Origin: Paenibacillus peoriae KCTC 3763
GTDB lineage: Bacteria; Bacillota; Bacilli; Paenibacillales; Paenibacillaceae
Assembly: GCF_000236805.1 (NCBI RefSeq)
Contig: NZ_AGFX01000018.1
Span: 427,811 to 491,810 of the forward strand
DNA: 64,000 nucleotides
Reading direction: 5' to 3'
Shown piece after piece: positions 8,190 to 16,897 of the stretch. Each line of letters starts with the position of its first letter. The stretch's first letter is position 1. Made by a program: the position numbers and the translations under genes. The notes under the pieces are model-generated. The model ran no database searches. It saw only the letters and a list, made by a program, of their open reading frames with translations, and was not told the DNA's origin.

Positions 8190-8219
8190 ACCCCATCCGG
8201 GCAGGATGGGGTTTTTTTG
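8190..8219 (+). terminator. Riboswitch expression-platform terminator
   Basis: The stem ACCCCATCC / GGATGGGGT (8190-8198 with 8204-8212) is followed by seven Ts, 20 nt before the cbiH60 start. The sequence GGATGGG at 8002-8008 repeats the 3' arm and could pair with 8192-8198 instead, making it a possible antiterminator. Confidence 0.85.
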
Positions 8220-8240
8220 AGATACAGGAGGAGGAACACG

Positions 8241-10052
8241 ATGAGTCCATTAGGAAAATTGCTGGTGATCGGATTTGGACCGGGAGATATGGAACATATC
8301 ACAAAACGGGCATTGGATGCGCTGGCCGAGAGTGAGGTCATTATCGGCTATAACACTTACATGGATCTGATCCGCCCGTTGTTGAACGGACAAGAGATTG
8401 TACGCACAGGGATGACAGAGGAAGTGAGCCGCGCGCAGGAGGCGGTTCGACAGGCAGAGATGGGCAAAAAGGTAGCTGTGATTTCCAGTGGAGACGCAGG
8501 TGTATATGGTATGGCCGGGCTGGTGTATGAAGTGCTGATGCAAAAGGGCTGGCGCCGTGAGGACGGTGTTGAGGTAGAAGTCGTGCCGGGAATCTCGGCT
8601 ATTCAATCCTGCGCCTCGCTGCTCGGTGCGCCAGTTATGCATGATGCCTGCACGATCAGTCTGAGTGATCATCTGACCCCGTGGGAAACGATTGTGAAGC
8701 GTGTGGAAGCCGCGGCTTCAGCGGATTTTGTCATCGCATTATACAATCCGCGCAGTGGTCGGCGTACACGCCAGATCGTTGAAACGCAGTCCATTTTGCT
8801 GCGCTACCGTGATCCCCAGACTCCGGTCGGACTGGTTAAGAGTGCTTACCGTGAACGTCAGCAGGTGATTGTGACGACACTGGAGGATATGCTGAACCAT
8901 GACATCGGGATGCTGACGACTGTAATCATCGGCAATTCCTCGACGATGGTATATGACGGCCTGATTGTAACGCCGCGTGGATATCAGCGCAAGTATACGC
9001 TCGATGCGAGCGAGCAGGCGCTCAAACCGCATCAGCGACTCCGCACGGAAGCGGAGCCGTGGTCGCTGGGCGCGCAAGGGGATCGCGCGCTAAATGCGTC
9101 GCAGGCAGGCGCAGCACCAGCCGCGCCCGGGCCTTCCGCGAGCGGAGCCGCGGCTGCGGTTGCCACGCAAGCCCGCCCGCAAGCGGTAGCTGCCGTGCAG
9201 GCCGCGCCGTCTGCGGCGCAAGCCGGGTCGGCCCCGGCATCGCTGGCAGCCGAGGCGTTGAGCCGCCTCGCTGCGGGCGGCAGGCTGCCGGGCGAAGCCA
9301 ACGCTCGCTGGAGCGGGCAAGCGCCCGCTGCGAGCGCTGATGGAGCGGCAGCCGTGGCCGGAGCTGGGGCTGTGGCCGGGACAGCGACGGGCGGCTTTGG
9401 CAAGCCGGCGCTGTTTGAGGTGGGCGTTTCCCCTGGCGTGGGAAACAAGAAGTTCACCGCTCGCCAGATGGCCCTGCTCGCGGAGATAACGGGTGACGAG
9501 GGCGAGCTGGAGTATACGCCGGATCATCAGATCGTGCTGCGTGTACCATGCGCAGATCCTGAGGAACTGGTTGGACGATTGCGGGATGAGCGATTAATCG
9601 TCATGCCCATTGGCGATGTGTTTAAGGTGAAGGCGTGCGACTTCTGCAACATGGAGAAGGATGACGCTGTGCCTGTGGCTGAGCATCTACAGGTTGTGCT
9701 TGGCGGTTTGCAGGCACCCAAAGAAACGAGCATTGCGTTGAACGGCTGCGGTATGGCCTGCTATGGAGCGGTGCTGGAGGATATCGGCATTGTCTACCGC
9801 AAGGGCGGATACGATCTCTTCCTTGGCGGCAAAAAATTCGGCCGCAATGCTCATGCCGCTCAGCCTGTAGCGGAAGGGATTCCGAGGGAACAGATTACAG
9901 ACATTGTCGAGAATATCATCGCTGAGTACAAGGAAAAAGGGCATCCGAACGAGCGTTTCCATAAATTTTTCAAACGTGTAGGTGTGGTTGCCGGCTTCCG
10001 GCATGAGGATGCACCGGCAACCGTAGAAGTGAATGCGGTTTGTGGTGATTAG
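8241..10052 (+). CDS. cbiH: CbiH60: precorrin-3B/cobalt-factor III C17-methyltransferase fused to a ferredoxin-type reductase domain
   Basis: 603 residues. Residues 1-250 are a CobJ/CbiH SAM methyltransferase: LLVIGFGPGD start, SSGDAGVYGM, VVPGISAIQ, LYNPRS. Residues about 255-390 are an extremely Ala/Gly/Pro-rich linker. Residues about 392-590 resemble a nitrite/sulfite reductase half-domain with paired cysteines CDFC and NGCGMAC for an Fe-S cluster, plus GRNAHA. The Bacillus megaterium CbiH60 fusion is known to methylate C17 and contract the ring to cobalt-precorrin-4. The start is ATG 8241 behind CAGGAGGAG. First gene of the riboswitch operon. The linker is much longer and more GC-rich than expected. 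Confidence 0.88.
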   Translation: MSPLGKLLVIGFGPGDMEHITKRALDALAESEVIIGYNTYMDLIRPLLNGQEIVRTGMTEEVSRAQEAVRQAEMGKKVAVISSGDAGVYGMAGLVYEVLMQKGWRREDGVEVEVVPGISAIQSCASLLGAPVMHDACTISLSDHLTPWETIVKRVEAAASADFVIALYNPRSGRRTRQIVETQSILLRYRDPQTPVGLVKSAYRERQQVIVTTLEDMLNHDIGMLTTVIIGNSSTMVYDGLIVTPRGYQRKYTLDASEQALKPHQRLRTEAEPWSLGAQGDRALNASQAGAAPAAPGPSASGAAAAVATQARPQAVAAVQAAPSAAQAGSAPASLAAEALSRLAAGGRLPGEANARWSGQAPAASADGAAAVAGAGAVAGTATGGFGKPALFEVGVSPGVGNKKFTARQMALLAEITGDEGELEYTPDHQIVLRVPCADPEELVGRLRDERLIVMPIGDVFKVKACDFCNMEKDDAVPVAEHLQVVLGGLQAPKETSIALNGCGMACYGAVLEDIGIVYRKGGYDLFLGGKKFGRNAHAAQPVAEGIPREQITDIVENIIAEYKEKGHPNERFHKFFKRVGVVAGFRHEDAPATVEVNAVCGD

Positions 10053-10143
10053 TGGGCCAGAAGCCTAATGAGCTGGACACAAGCATATATATAAAATAGG
10101 GCGTCATGTAGGCTATCCCTATCATGAGGAGGAAAAAACAGCA

Positions 10144-11253
10144 GTGAATGCAATATTGTTGGTTGGACATGGAAGCCGGGACCCGGAGGGGAACGAGGAG
10201 CTGCTGGAATTTGCGCAGGCGGTAGCAGCTCGCGTACCGGGGACATGTGTAGAAACCTGTTTCCTGGAGCTGGCACGCCCGAGTATTGCCGAAGGGGTGC
10301 AGGCGTGTGTGGAGAAAGGGGCGACACGTGTCGTCCTTGTGCCGATTATTTTGTTCGCAGCAGTGCACGCCAAAATTGATATTCCGATGGCAATTGACCG
10401 AGCAAAAACGAAATATCCGCAGGTGGAATTTGTGTATGGACGTCCAATTGGCGTTCACGAAAAAATCGTTAGCATCCTGCTAAACCGCTTGAAAGAAGCT
10501 CGTCCGGTTGCAGTTCCGGCGGGAATGAATAGCGCTGTGGAAGCACCCGGTGAGATAACGGACCAAGAAACGGCGGTGCTCGTATTGGGGCGCGGGAGCA
10601 GTGATCCTGATGCCAACAGCGATTTCTTCAAAATCTGCCGCATGCTGTGGGAGAAGCTTCCTTATACCTGGGTCGAGAGCTGCTTTATCGGTGTGACGCA
10701 GCCTTCTTTCCCGGATGGCTTGGAACGTTGTGTACGATTGGGAGCCAAAAAAATTATTGTACTTCCATATTTTCTGTTCACGGGGGTGCTGATTAAACGC
10801 ATCGGAGAAATGACCGAGGAATTTGCCGAGACTCATCCTGAATTGCAGGTTGAAATCGGGGGGTATTTTGGTTTCCATCCGCAACTGGTCGAGCTGGTGC
10901 TGGAGCGGGCGAATGAAGGCTTATTCGGCAAAGTTGCAGCGAATTGCGATAACTGTCAGTTCCGCTTGGAGGCACAGGAGCATCACCACCACCATCACGA
11001 CCATGACCATGACCACGGGCATGATCACCATCACCACCATGATCATCATGGGCATCATCACGAACATGATCATCATCACCATCATGGACACGATCATCAC
11101 CATGAGGGGCACTCGCATGACCACGGGCACGAGCATGATCATGCACATGCGCACAGCCATAATGACCATGAACACCACCACGATCATTCACACACGCCGT
11201 CTGTCGTGGACAGCAGCGGAATTGCTGGCAGCGGGCAGGTGAGGGGCTCATGA
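10144..11253 (+). CDS. cbiX: Sirohydrochlorin cobaltochelatase CbiX with His-rich tail
   Basis: 369 residues. Two tandem CbiX-type halves (about 1-120 and 135-265) begin LLVGHGSRDPEGNEE and, in degenerate form, LVLGRGSSDPDANSDF. The first carries the HGSRD metal-site motif. A CDNC motif follows (Cys 268 and 271), then a run of about 70 residues made almost only of His, Asp, Gly and Glu (10981-11195). It inserts Co2+ into sirohydrochlorin, the committing step of the anaerobic pathway. Long bacillary CbiX proteins with an Fe-S motif and a His-rich C-terminus are known. The tail probably stores or buffers cobalt. GTG start 10 nt after GAGGAGG. Overlaps cbiJ by 4 nt. Confidence 0.9.
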   Translation: MNAILLVGHGSRDPEGNEELLEFAQAVAARVPGTCVETCFLELARPSIAEGVQACVEKGATRVVLVPIILFAAVHAKIDIPMAIDRAKTKYPQVEFVYGRPIGVHEKIVSILLNRLKEARPVAVPAGMNSAVEAPGEITDQETAVLVLGRGSSDPDANSDFFKICRMLWEKLPYTWVESCFIGVTQPSFPDGLERCVRLGAKKIIVLPYFLFTGVLIKRIGEMTEEFAETHPELQVEIGGYFGFHPQLVELVLERANEGLFGKVAANCDNCQFRLEAQEHHHHHHDHDHDHGHDHHHHHDHHGHHHEHDHHHHHGHDHHHEGHSHDHGHEHDHAHAHSHNDHEHHHDHSHTPSVVDSSGIAGSGQVRGS

Positions 11254-12014
11254 TTTTCATGCTTTGCGGAACGAGCGATGCGCGGGAATTAGCGCTGCAA
11301 ATTCGTGCTAACGGCTTCAACGTATTGACCTCTGTCGTAACGGAGAGCGCAGCAGCCAGCCTGTCTGAAGCGGGGCTGAGCGTACGCACAGGTCGAATGA
11401 CAGCCGATGAAATGGCAGCAGTAGTTGGAGAACTGGGAGTGCAAGCCATCGTTGATGCCAGTCATCCTTTTGCAGAAGAAGCACATGCGAACGCCATGAC
11501 GGCCGCGCGCGAGTCTGGAGTACCTTATATTCGCTACGAGCGGACGGGGCTGGTGTACGACAATCATCCGTTGCTTCACATTGTACCGTCCTATGAGGAA
11601 GCTGCACTGGAAGCGAAGCGGCTCAAAGGCTCCATCATGCTAACAACAGGCGGCAAGACGCTCGGCACATTCACCAGGCATTTGCTTGGAGAACCGGATA
11701 TTCGTTTGGTTGCACGCATGCTACCACGTCTGGACAATATGGAGAAATGCAGCGAACTGGGGCTGGAGCAAAAAAATATTATCGCCATGCAGGGGCCTTT
11801 TTCCCGCGAGCTGAACGAGGCATTGTACAAGCACTTTGGTACAACGGTGATGGTGACCAAGGAAAGTGGCCGCACAGGGGCTGTAGATGAAAAGGTGCAA
11901 TCTGCATTGGAACTGGGCATTCATGTCATTTTGATTTCCAGACCGGAAGTGGAATTTGGTACGGTATTTGATTATTTCGACGGAGTAATTGACGCTTTGC
12001 GTACTGCCGAATAG
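11250..12014 (+). CDS. cbiJ: Cobalt-precorrin-6A reductase
   Basis: 254 residues, normal for CobK/CbiJ. It opens with MLCGTSDARELA, then has VDASHPFAEEAHANA and YIRYER, all hallmarks of the family. It reduces the macrocycle of cobalt-precorrin-6A to 6B with NAD(P)H. The ATG overlaps the stop of cbiX (ATGA), so the two are translationally coupled. A gap of 229 nt follows before cbiC, the longest inside the operon, but no terminator is seen in it. Confidence 0.9.
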   Translation: MIFMLCGTSDARELALQIRANGFNVLTSVVTESAAASLSEAGLSVRTGRMTADEMAAVVGELGVQAIVDASHPFAEEAHANAMTAARESGVPYIRYERTGLVYDNHPLLHIVPSYEEAALEAKRLKGSIMLTTGGKTLGTFTRHLLGEPDIRLVARMLPRLDNMEKCSELGLEQKNIIAMQGPFSRELNEALYKHFGTTVMVTKESGRTGAVDEKVQSALELGIHVILISRPEVEFGTVFDYFDGVIDALRTAE

Positions 12015-12018
12015 AGAC

Positions 12019-12111
12019 CTGCGCTCTAAGACGCGACCCTATGATCCTAATGGAGAGCTGGTCATTCCAGTTAATCCGATAAATCCAGAACGATTTCTGG
12101 CGTGTATTTAA
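12019..12111 (+). pseudogene. Possible gene remnant downstream of cbiJ
   Basis: A frame different from that of cbiJ reads PYDPNGELVIPVNPINPERF before a stop at 12109-12111. The composition looks protein-like and there is no start codon or SD. It could be the tail of a lost gene. I do not recognise the family. Confidence 0.25.
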
Positions 12112-12120
12112 AATATAGTC

Positions 12121-12200
12121 ATCTTAAAATGCGCAGTTTTTTGCAGCGCCATCCGACTGCGTTGTGGAACAAGTAGTGGAACATAGGTAACCTTTAATAT
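12121..12200 (+). repeat. Dispersed intergenic repeat, copy B
   Basis: GCGCCATCCGACTGCG and CATAGGTAACCTTTAA match copy A at 1620-1675 in the same order with a longer spacer. CGCAGT (12132-12137) and ACTGCG can pair as a hairpin. It lies inside the cbi operon between cbiJ and cbiC. Confidence 0.45.
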
Positions 12201-12243
12201 CCCAACTAATTTTTCTAATCTTTCATAAGGAGCGGTCAAGACG

Positions 12244-12888
12244 ATGGATTTTAAAACTGATTTTAAACCGTTAACGGTACAACCGCAGGAGATTGAGGGC
12301 AAAAGCTTCGAGATGATTACAGAGGAACTGGGCGAGCATCCTTTTACAGCCGATCAATATCCTGTCGTACAGCGCGTTATTCACGCATCCGCTGATTTTG
12401 AGCTGGGCCGCAGCATGGTGTTTCACCCGAAAGCGATGGAAGCGGGAATCGCAGCCATCCGTGCAGGCCAACAGGTCGTCGCCGATGTGCAAATGATCCA
12501 GGCAGGGGTTAGCAAGGATCGTATTCGACAGTTCGGCGGGGACGTGCATGTGTATATTTCCGACCCCGATGTGATTGAAGAAGCGAAAAGGCTGAATACG
12601 ACACGCGCCATTATTTCGATGCGCAAAGCGATTCAGGCCAGTGAAGGCGGTATCTATGCGATTGGTAATGCGCCGACAGCGTTGCTGGAGCTGATTCGTT
12701 TGGTTAAGGAAGGAGCAGCCAAGCCCGGACTGGTCATCGGGATGCCCGTTGGTTTCGTGTCTGCAGCGGAGTCAAAGGATGAGCTGCGCAAGCTTGATAT
12801 TCCGTTCATTACGAATATTGGGCGCAAGGGCGGCAGTACGATTGTTGTAGCGGCATTGAATGCAATCTCCTTAATGGCTGTCCGCTAG
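12244..12888 (+). CDS. cbiC: Cobalt-precorrin-8 methylmutase
   Basis: 214 residues of the CobH/CbiC family. The N-terminal IEGKSFEMITEEL and the conserved RVIHASADFE with its catalytic His are followed by IRAGQQVVADVQM and, near the end, a GMPVGFVSAAESK loop. It moves the methyl group from C11 to C12, producing cobyrinic acid. ATG 12244 is preceded by AAGGAGCGG. It sits in the middle of the B12 operon. Confidence 0.92.
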   Translation: MDFKTDFKPLTVQPQEIEGKSFEMITEELGEHPFTADQYPVVQRVIHASADFELGRSMVFHPKAMEAGIAAIRAGQQVVADVQMIQAGVSKDRIRQFGGDVHVYISDPDVIEEAKRLNTTRAIISMRKAIQASEGGIYAIGNAPTALLELIRLVKEGAAKPGLVIGMPVGFVSAAESKDELRKLDIPFITNIGRKGGSTIVVAALNAISLMAVR

Positions 12889-12962
12889 CTGCGGTTGTCT
12901 GTTTGCTGTATCATGGAATGAATTGGAGCATGATCAGCAGAAGAGGTTAAGGAGGAATTGGT

Positions 12963-14108
12963 ATGGAAAAGGAAGCGGCGTCCGCTGACAGACCTAAACG
13001 AATGAAAAGCGGTGAAGCTCCCGCGCCGGACAAGCCGATGCGATCAGGCTTTACGACTGGAGCCTGTGCAGCCGCAGTGGCCAAAGGAGCGGTGCAAATG
13101 CTCATTACGGGCATTCCGTCGAAGGAAGCGGTGATATCGCTGCCAGCGGGCTTCGATCATGCGTTTGAGTTGATCGAGCCTGTGCTGAACGCGGACGAAG
13201 CTTCCTGCACGACGATCAAGGACGGTGGAGACGACCCGGATGCCACGCATCTGGCGCGAATTACCGCGTCCGTTAGCTGGCGCGACGAGCCGGGCGTTGA
13301 GCTGGATGGCGGCATCGGCGTGGGGCGGGTAACAAAGCCCGGTCTGCCTGTACCTGTCGGGGAAGCAGCGATCAATCCTGTGCCGCGGCGGATGATTACG
13401 GAGGCTGTCACAGGCGTGCTGGAGGAACACGGATCGGCCAAAGGTGTCCGTGTCGTCATCAGCGTACCGGACGGCGAGGAAATTGCCAAGAAAACGCTGA
13501 ATGGGCGACTTGGCATTCTGGGCGGTGTTTCCATATTGGGTACACGCGGTGTGGTGGTTCCGTTTTCCACGGCGGCTTATAAAGCCAGTGTCGTGCAGGC
13601 CATATCGGTTGCGCAAGCGATGAACTGCCAGGAAATTGTCCTGACCACAGGTGGCAGCAGTGAAAAATATGCCATGCAAATGTACGATCAGCTGACGGAA
13701 GAAGCCTTTATTCAGATGGGCGAATTTGTCGGTTTTGCGGTCAAGCATGGCAAACGACTGGGAATGAAGAAGATTATTCTCGTCGGCATGCCCGGCAAGC
13801 TGTCCAAGGTCGCTCAAGGCGTCATGATGGTTCACTCCAAGAGTGCCCCGGTGGACTTTGGCTTTCTAGCTAAGATTGCTCGCGAAGCGGGGGTGGACGA
13901 GTCGCTGGCAGTGGCAGTGGCAGAAGCCAATACCGCGACGCAGGTGGCTGATATGATGACCGAAGCCAATGCGCTGAGCTTTTTTGAAAAGCTGTGCACC
14001 TATGGATGTCAGCATTGTCTGGAGCATGCAGGCGGTGGAATTGTCGTAGAAATGGTACTGGTAACGCTGAAAGGAAACGTGCTGGGGAGGGCGAGAGTCG
14101 GTGAGTAG
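12963..14108 (+). CDS. cbiD: Cobalt-precorrin-5B C1-methyltransferase
   Basis: 381 residues. After a polar start of about 20 residues the CbiD signature MRSGFTTGACAAAVAKGA appears, then KDGGDDPDATH and TTGGSSEKYAM. It methylates C1 in the anaerobic route. ATG 12963 follows AAGGAGGAATT. Overlaps cbiET by 8 nt. Confidence 0.92.
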   Translation: MEKEAASADRPKRMKSGEAPAPDKPMRSGFTTGACAAAVAKGAVQMLITGIPSKEAVISLPAGFDHAFELIEPVLNADEASCTTIKDGGDDPDATHLARITASVSWRDEPGVELDGGIGVGRVTKPGLPVPVGEAAINPVPRRMITEAVTGVLEEHGSAKGVRVVISVPDGEEIAKKTLNGRLGILGGVSILGTRGVVVPFSTAAYKASVVQAISVAQAMNCQEIVLTTGGSSEKYAMQMYDQLTEEAFIQMGEFVGFAVKHGKRLGMKKIILVGMPGKLSKVAQGVMMVHSKSAPVDFGFLAKIAREAGVDESLAVAVAEANTATQVADMMTEANALSFFEKLCTYGCQHCLEHAGGGIVVEMVLVTLKGNVLGRARVGE

Positions 14109-15357
14109 AGTGATCCGTGTCATTGGCATCGGTGAAAATGGAGCGGCGGGTTTGTCGCAGGAGACGCTGGAGCGAATCAAGCGTGCGGATCTGTTGGTTG
14201 GCGGAGAACGCCAGCTAGCCTTTTTCAAGGCAGCCTCAGGGGAAAAACGAACATTAAAGAGCGGCTTATCTGCCGTGGTGGAAGAACTGGGACGCTTGCG
14301 TGAGGACAAGGATATTGTCGTGCTCGCGTCAGGCGATCCGCTTTTTTTTGGCATCGCAGGGTATTTATCTGCCAAGCTGGGGGCTGAGCATCTGGACATT
14401 ATGCCGCATCTTAGCTCGGTTCAGCTTGCGTTTGCTCGTCTGGGAGAAAGCTGGCAGGATGCAGTGCTGGAAAGCGTACACGGCCGTCCGATGACCGGAC
14501 TGGCGCAGCGGATCGACGGACAGAATAAGGTCGCTTTATTGACAGATGACCGCAATCATCCCGCCGCAGTTGCCACTTATCTGCTGCATTTTGGCATGAC
14601 AGAATATGATGCCTTTGTCGGCGAGCATTTGGGCGGACCAGACGAGACGTATCGCCATTATACGCTGGAGGAAATGGCTCAGGGCGTGTTCCAACCGTTA
14701 AATGTGGTCATTTTGCGCCGCCGTAAAGGTGAAGACGTGCCTGCAGTCCATCGGGGCTTTGGCTTCGAGGATGCGGAATTTCATCAGCGCAAGCCGGAAA
14801 AAGGGCTGATCACGAAACGTGAAGTGCGCGTATTCAGCTTGTCCGAGCTGCGTCTGACCGAACGAAGCATCGTATGGGACATTGGCGCAGGCTCCGGCTC
14901 TGTAGCTGTGGAGTGCGCACGGCTGGCCAAGTATGGGCAAGTATTTGCCATTGAGAAAAATGAAGGCGATTTGGCTAATGTGGAAGCGAACAAAATCAAA
15001 TTCCGCACTGATTTCCCGGTTATTCATGCCAAAGCGCCTGCCGGACTGGACGAACTGCCTGACCCGGATGCGGTGTTTATCGGTGGAAGCGGGGGAGAAC
15101 TGGCAGAGTTAATTCGACTGTGTGCCTCCCGTCTGCGTACGGATGGAAGGATCGTGGTCAATGCCGCCACCGTTGAGACATTGCATGATGGTATGAAGGC
15201 GATGCAAGCAGCAGGGCTGGAAACTTCGGTAACGTTGCTGCAAACAGCGCGCAGCAAGCCCATTTTAAATATGACGCGTTTTGATGGACTGAATCCGATA
15301 TACGTCATCACGGGGCAACCTTCGGCGGACGTGCCTGACGAAATAGCAGAGGGATAA
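14101..15357 (+). CDS. cbiET: Fused CbiE-CbiT: cobalt-precorrin-7 C5-methyltransferase and precorrin-6B C15-methyltransferase/decarboxylase
   Basis: 418 residues. Residues 1-205 are a CbiE tetrapyrrole methyltransferase (VIGIGENG start, VVLASGDPLFFG, MPHLSSVQLAFAR). Residues about 235-400 are CbiT, a class I SAM methyltransferase with WDIGAGSGSVAVE at about 259-271 and a VFIGGSGG loop. Together they methylate C5 and C15 and remove the C12 acetate carboxyl. The fusion equals CobL of the aerobic pathway. The GTG start lies within the end of cbiD. Confidence 0.92.
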   Translation: MSRVIRVIGIGENGAAGLSQETLERIKRADLLVGGERQLAFFKAASGEKRTLKSGLSAVVEELGRLREDKDIVVLASGDPLFFGIAGYLSAKLGAEHLDIMPHLSSVQLAFARLGESWQDAVLESVHGRPMTGLAQRIDGQNKVALLTDDRNHPAAVATYLLHFGMTEYDAFVGEHLGGPDETYRHYTLEEMAQGVFQPLNVVILRRRKGEDVPAVHRGFGFEDAEFHQRKPEKGLITKREVRVFSLSELRLTERSIVWDIGAGSGSVAVECARLAKYGQVFAIEKNEGDLANVEANKIKFRTDFPVIHAKAPAGLDELPDPDAVFIGGSGGELAELIRLCASRLRTDGRIVVNAATVETLHDGMKAMQAAGLETSVTLLQTARSKPILNMTRFDGLNPIYVITGQPSADVPDEIAEG

Positions 15358-15389
15358 AGCTGGTAAATCAAGAGGGGGAGAGAGACAAC

Positions 15390-16106
15390 ATGAATACGGC
15401 GGCAACAGGAACACTTTACGGCGTAGGTGTGGGGCCGGGTGATCCCGAGCTGATTACAGTCAAGGCGTACCGCATGATTCAGGAATGTGCAGTTGTGGCT
15501 TATCCGAAGAAGCGCCGGGGAGGCAAGTCATACGCTCATGAGATCGTGGAGTTGTACGTCAATTCGGAGGAAAAAGAGATGCTGGGGCTGATTTTCCCCA
15601 TGACCAAGGACCCGGTTGTACTGGAGCGGGAGTGGAACAAAACAGTGGATGCTTGCTGGGAAGCGCTGCGTGAAGGCAAGGATGTAGCCTTTGTCACAGA
15701 GGGAGACCCTAATCTGTACAGTACCTTTATTCACTTGGCGCGGCTCATGAAGGATCTCCATCCCGAGGTGCCGATTGTATCGATTCCAGGGATTTCATCC
15801 GTGTTGGGAGCGGCGGCAGCGCTCGAATTGCCTTTGGCAGACGGAGATCAGCAGGTCGGCATTATTCCGGCTACGGAGGATAGGGAAGCAATGAAACGGG
15901 CGATTGAAAATCACGATACGGTCGTGTTTATCAAGGTTGCCAAGGTATTGGATTTAATTTTGGATGTGCTGGATGAGCTCAATCTTGGGGATCGTGCATC
16001 TGTGATTACCAAGGTCACGTCTCCATATGAAATGGTATGGCGTAATGCACAAGAGCTGCGCGGACAGGAGCTTGAATATTTGAGTTTGATGGTGGTGAGC
16101 AAATGA
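15390..16106 (+). CDS. cbiL: Cobalt-factor II C20-methyltransferase
   Basis: 238 residues, family CobI/CbiL: GVGVGPGDPELITVKA at the N-terminus, VTEGDPNLYSTF, and SIPGISSVLGAAA. It is the first methylation after cobalt insertion. ATG 15390 follows a GAGGGGGAGAG SD. The stop overlaps the cbiF start. Confidence 0.92.
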   Translation: MNTAATGTLYGVGVGPGDPELITVKAYRMIQECAVVAYPKKRRGGKSYAHEIVELYVNSEEKEMLGLIFPMTKDPVVLEREWNKTVDACWEALREGKDVAFVTEGDPNLYSTFIHLARLMKDLHPEVPIVSIPGISSVLGAAAALELPLADGDQQVGIIPATEDREAMKRAIENHDTVVFIKVAKVLDLILDVLDELNLGDRASVITKVTSPYEMVWRNAQELRGQELEYLSLMVVSK

Positions 16107-16897
16107 CGTTGGAGCCAAAGGTATATATTGTAGGAGCGGGGCCAGGTGATCCAGAGCTGATTACGGTAAAGGGCTCCCGGATTCTACGCACAGCCGATGT
16201 TGTATTGTACACGGATTCACTCGTGAACGACGAGCTGATTGCGACAGCCAAGCCGGAGGCGCAGGTACTGCAAAGCTCGGGCATGGATCTGGAGCGGCAG
16301 GTCGAGATTATGAGCGAGGCCGTACAGGCTGGACGGAGTGTAGCCCGCGTACATACAGGTGACCCAGCAGTGTACGGTGCGATTTTGGAGCAGATGGTGC
16401 TGTTGAAGCAGCACGGAGTAGCCTACGAAATCATACCGGGTGTCAGCTCGGTCTTTGCTTCTGCGGCCGTGCTGGGCGCAGAGCTGACCGTACCTGACCT
16501 GACGCAGACGGTTATTCTGACGCGTGCCGAAGGCCGTACGCCTGTACCTGACCGGGAAAAGCTGCGTGATCTGGCATCCCATCACTGTACAGTGGCCCTA
16601 TTCCTCAGCGCAACGCTGGCAAAGAAGGTGGTCGTTGAGTTTCTGGCGGCAGGCTGGAGTGAGGATACCCCTGTAGCAGTTGTACAGCGCGCAACCTGGC
16701 CGGACCAAAAAATTGTACGCACGACGCTTGCCCAATTGCCAGCCGATCTGCGTGCAGCGGGCATCACGATGCATGCCATGATTTTGGCAGGCTGGGCGCT
16801 CGACCCGGGTCTGGTGGATAAGGATGCGCATCGTTCCAAGCTGTATGACAAGTCGTTCACCCATGGCTACCGGAAGGGAGTGAAGCCGGGTGGGTAA
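16103..16897 (+). CDS. cbiF: Cobalt-precorrin-4 C11-methyltransferase
   Basis: 264 residues of the CobM/CbiF family: YIVGAGPGDPELITVKG, VARVHTGDPAVYGA, and IIPGVSSVFASAA, with the C-terminal ILAGWALDP typical of CobM. It adds the C11 methyl group that CbiC later moves. It overlaps both cbiL and cbiG by a few bases. Confidence 0.92.
   Translation: MTLEPKVYIVGAGPGDPELITVKGSRILRTADVVLYTDSLVNDELIATAKPEAQVLQSSGMDLERQVEIMSEAVQAGRSVARVHTGDPAVYGAILEQMVLLKQHGVAYEIIPGVSSVFASAAVLGAELTVPDLTQTVILTRAEGRTPVPDREKLRDLASHHCTVALFLSATLAKKVVVEFLAAGWSEDTPVAVVQRATWPDQKIVRTTLAQLPADLRAAGITMHAMILAGWALDPGLVDKDAHRSKLYDKSFTHGYRKGVKPGG

Noticed and set aside
9032-9527. Several Ala/Arg/Pro-rich frames on both strands
   Set aside because: They are shadows of the GC-rich linker of CbiH60.
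10981-11195. Apparent simple-sequence DNA repeat
   Set aside because: It is coding for the His-rich tail of CbiX and not a separate repeat element.
10793-11449. Long minus-strand frame across the His-rich region of cbiX
   Set aside because: It is the antisense shadow of the CAT/CAC codons and gives an Asp/His/Arg-rich non-protein.
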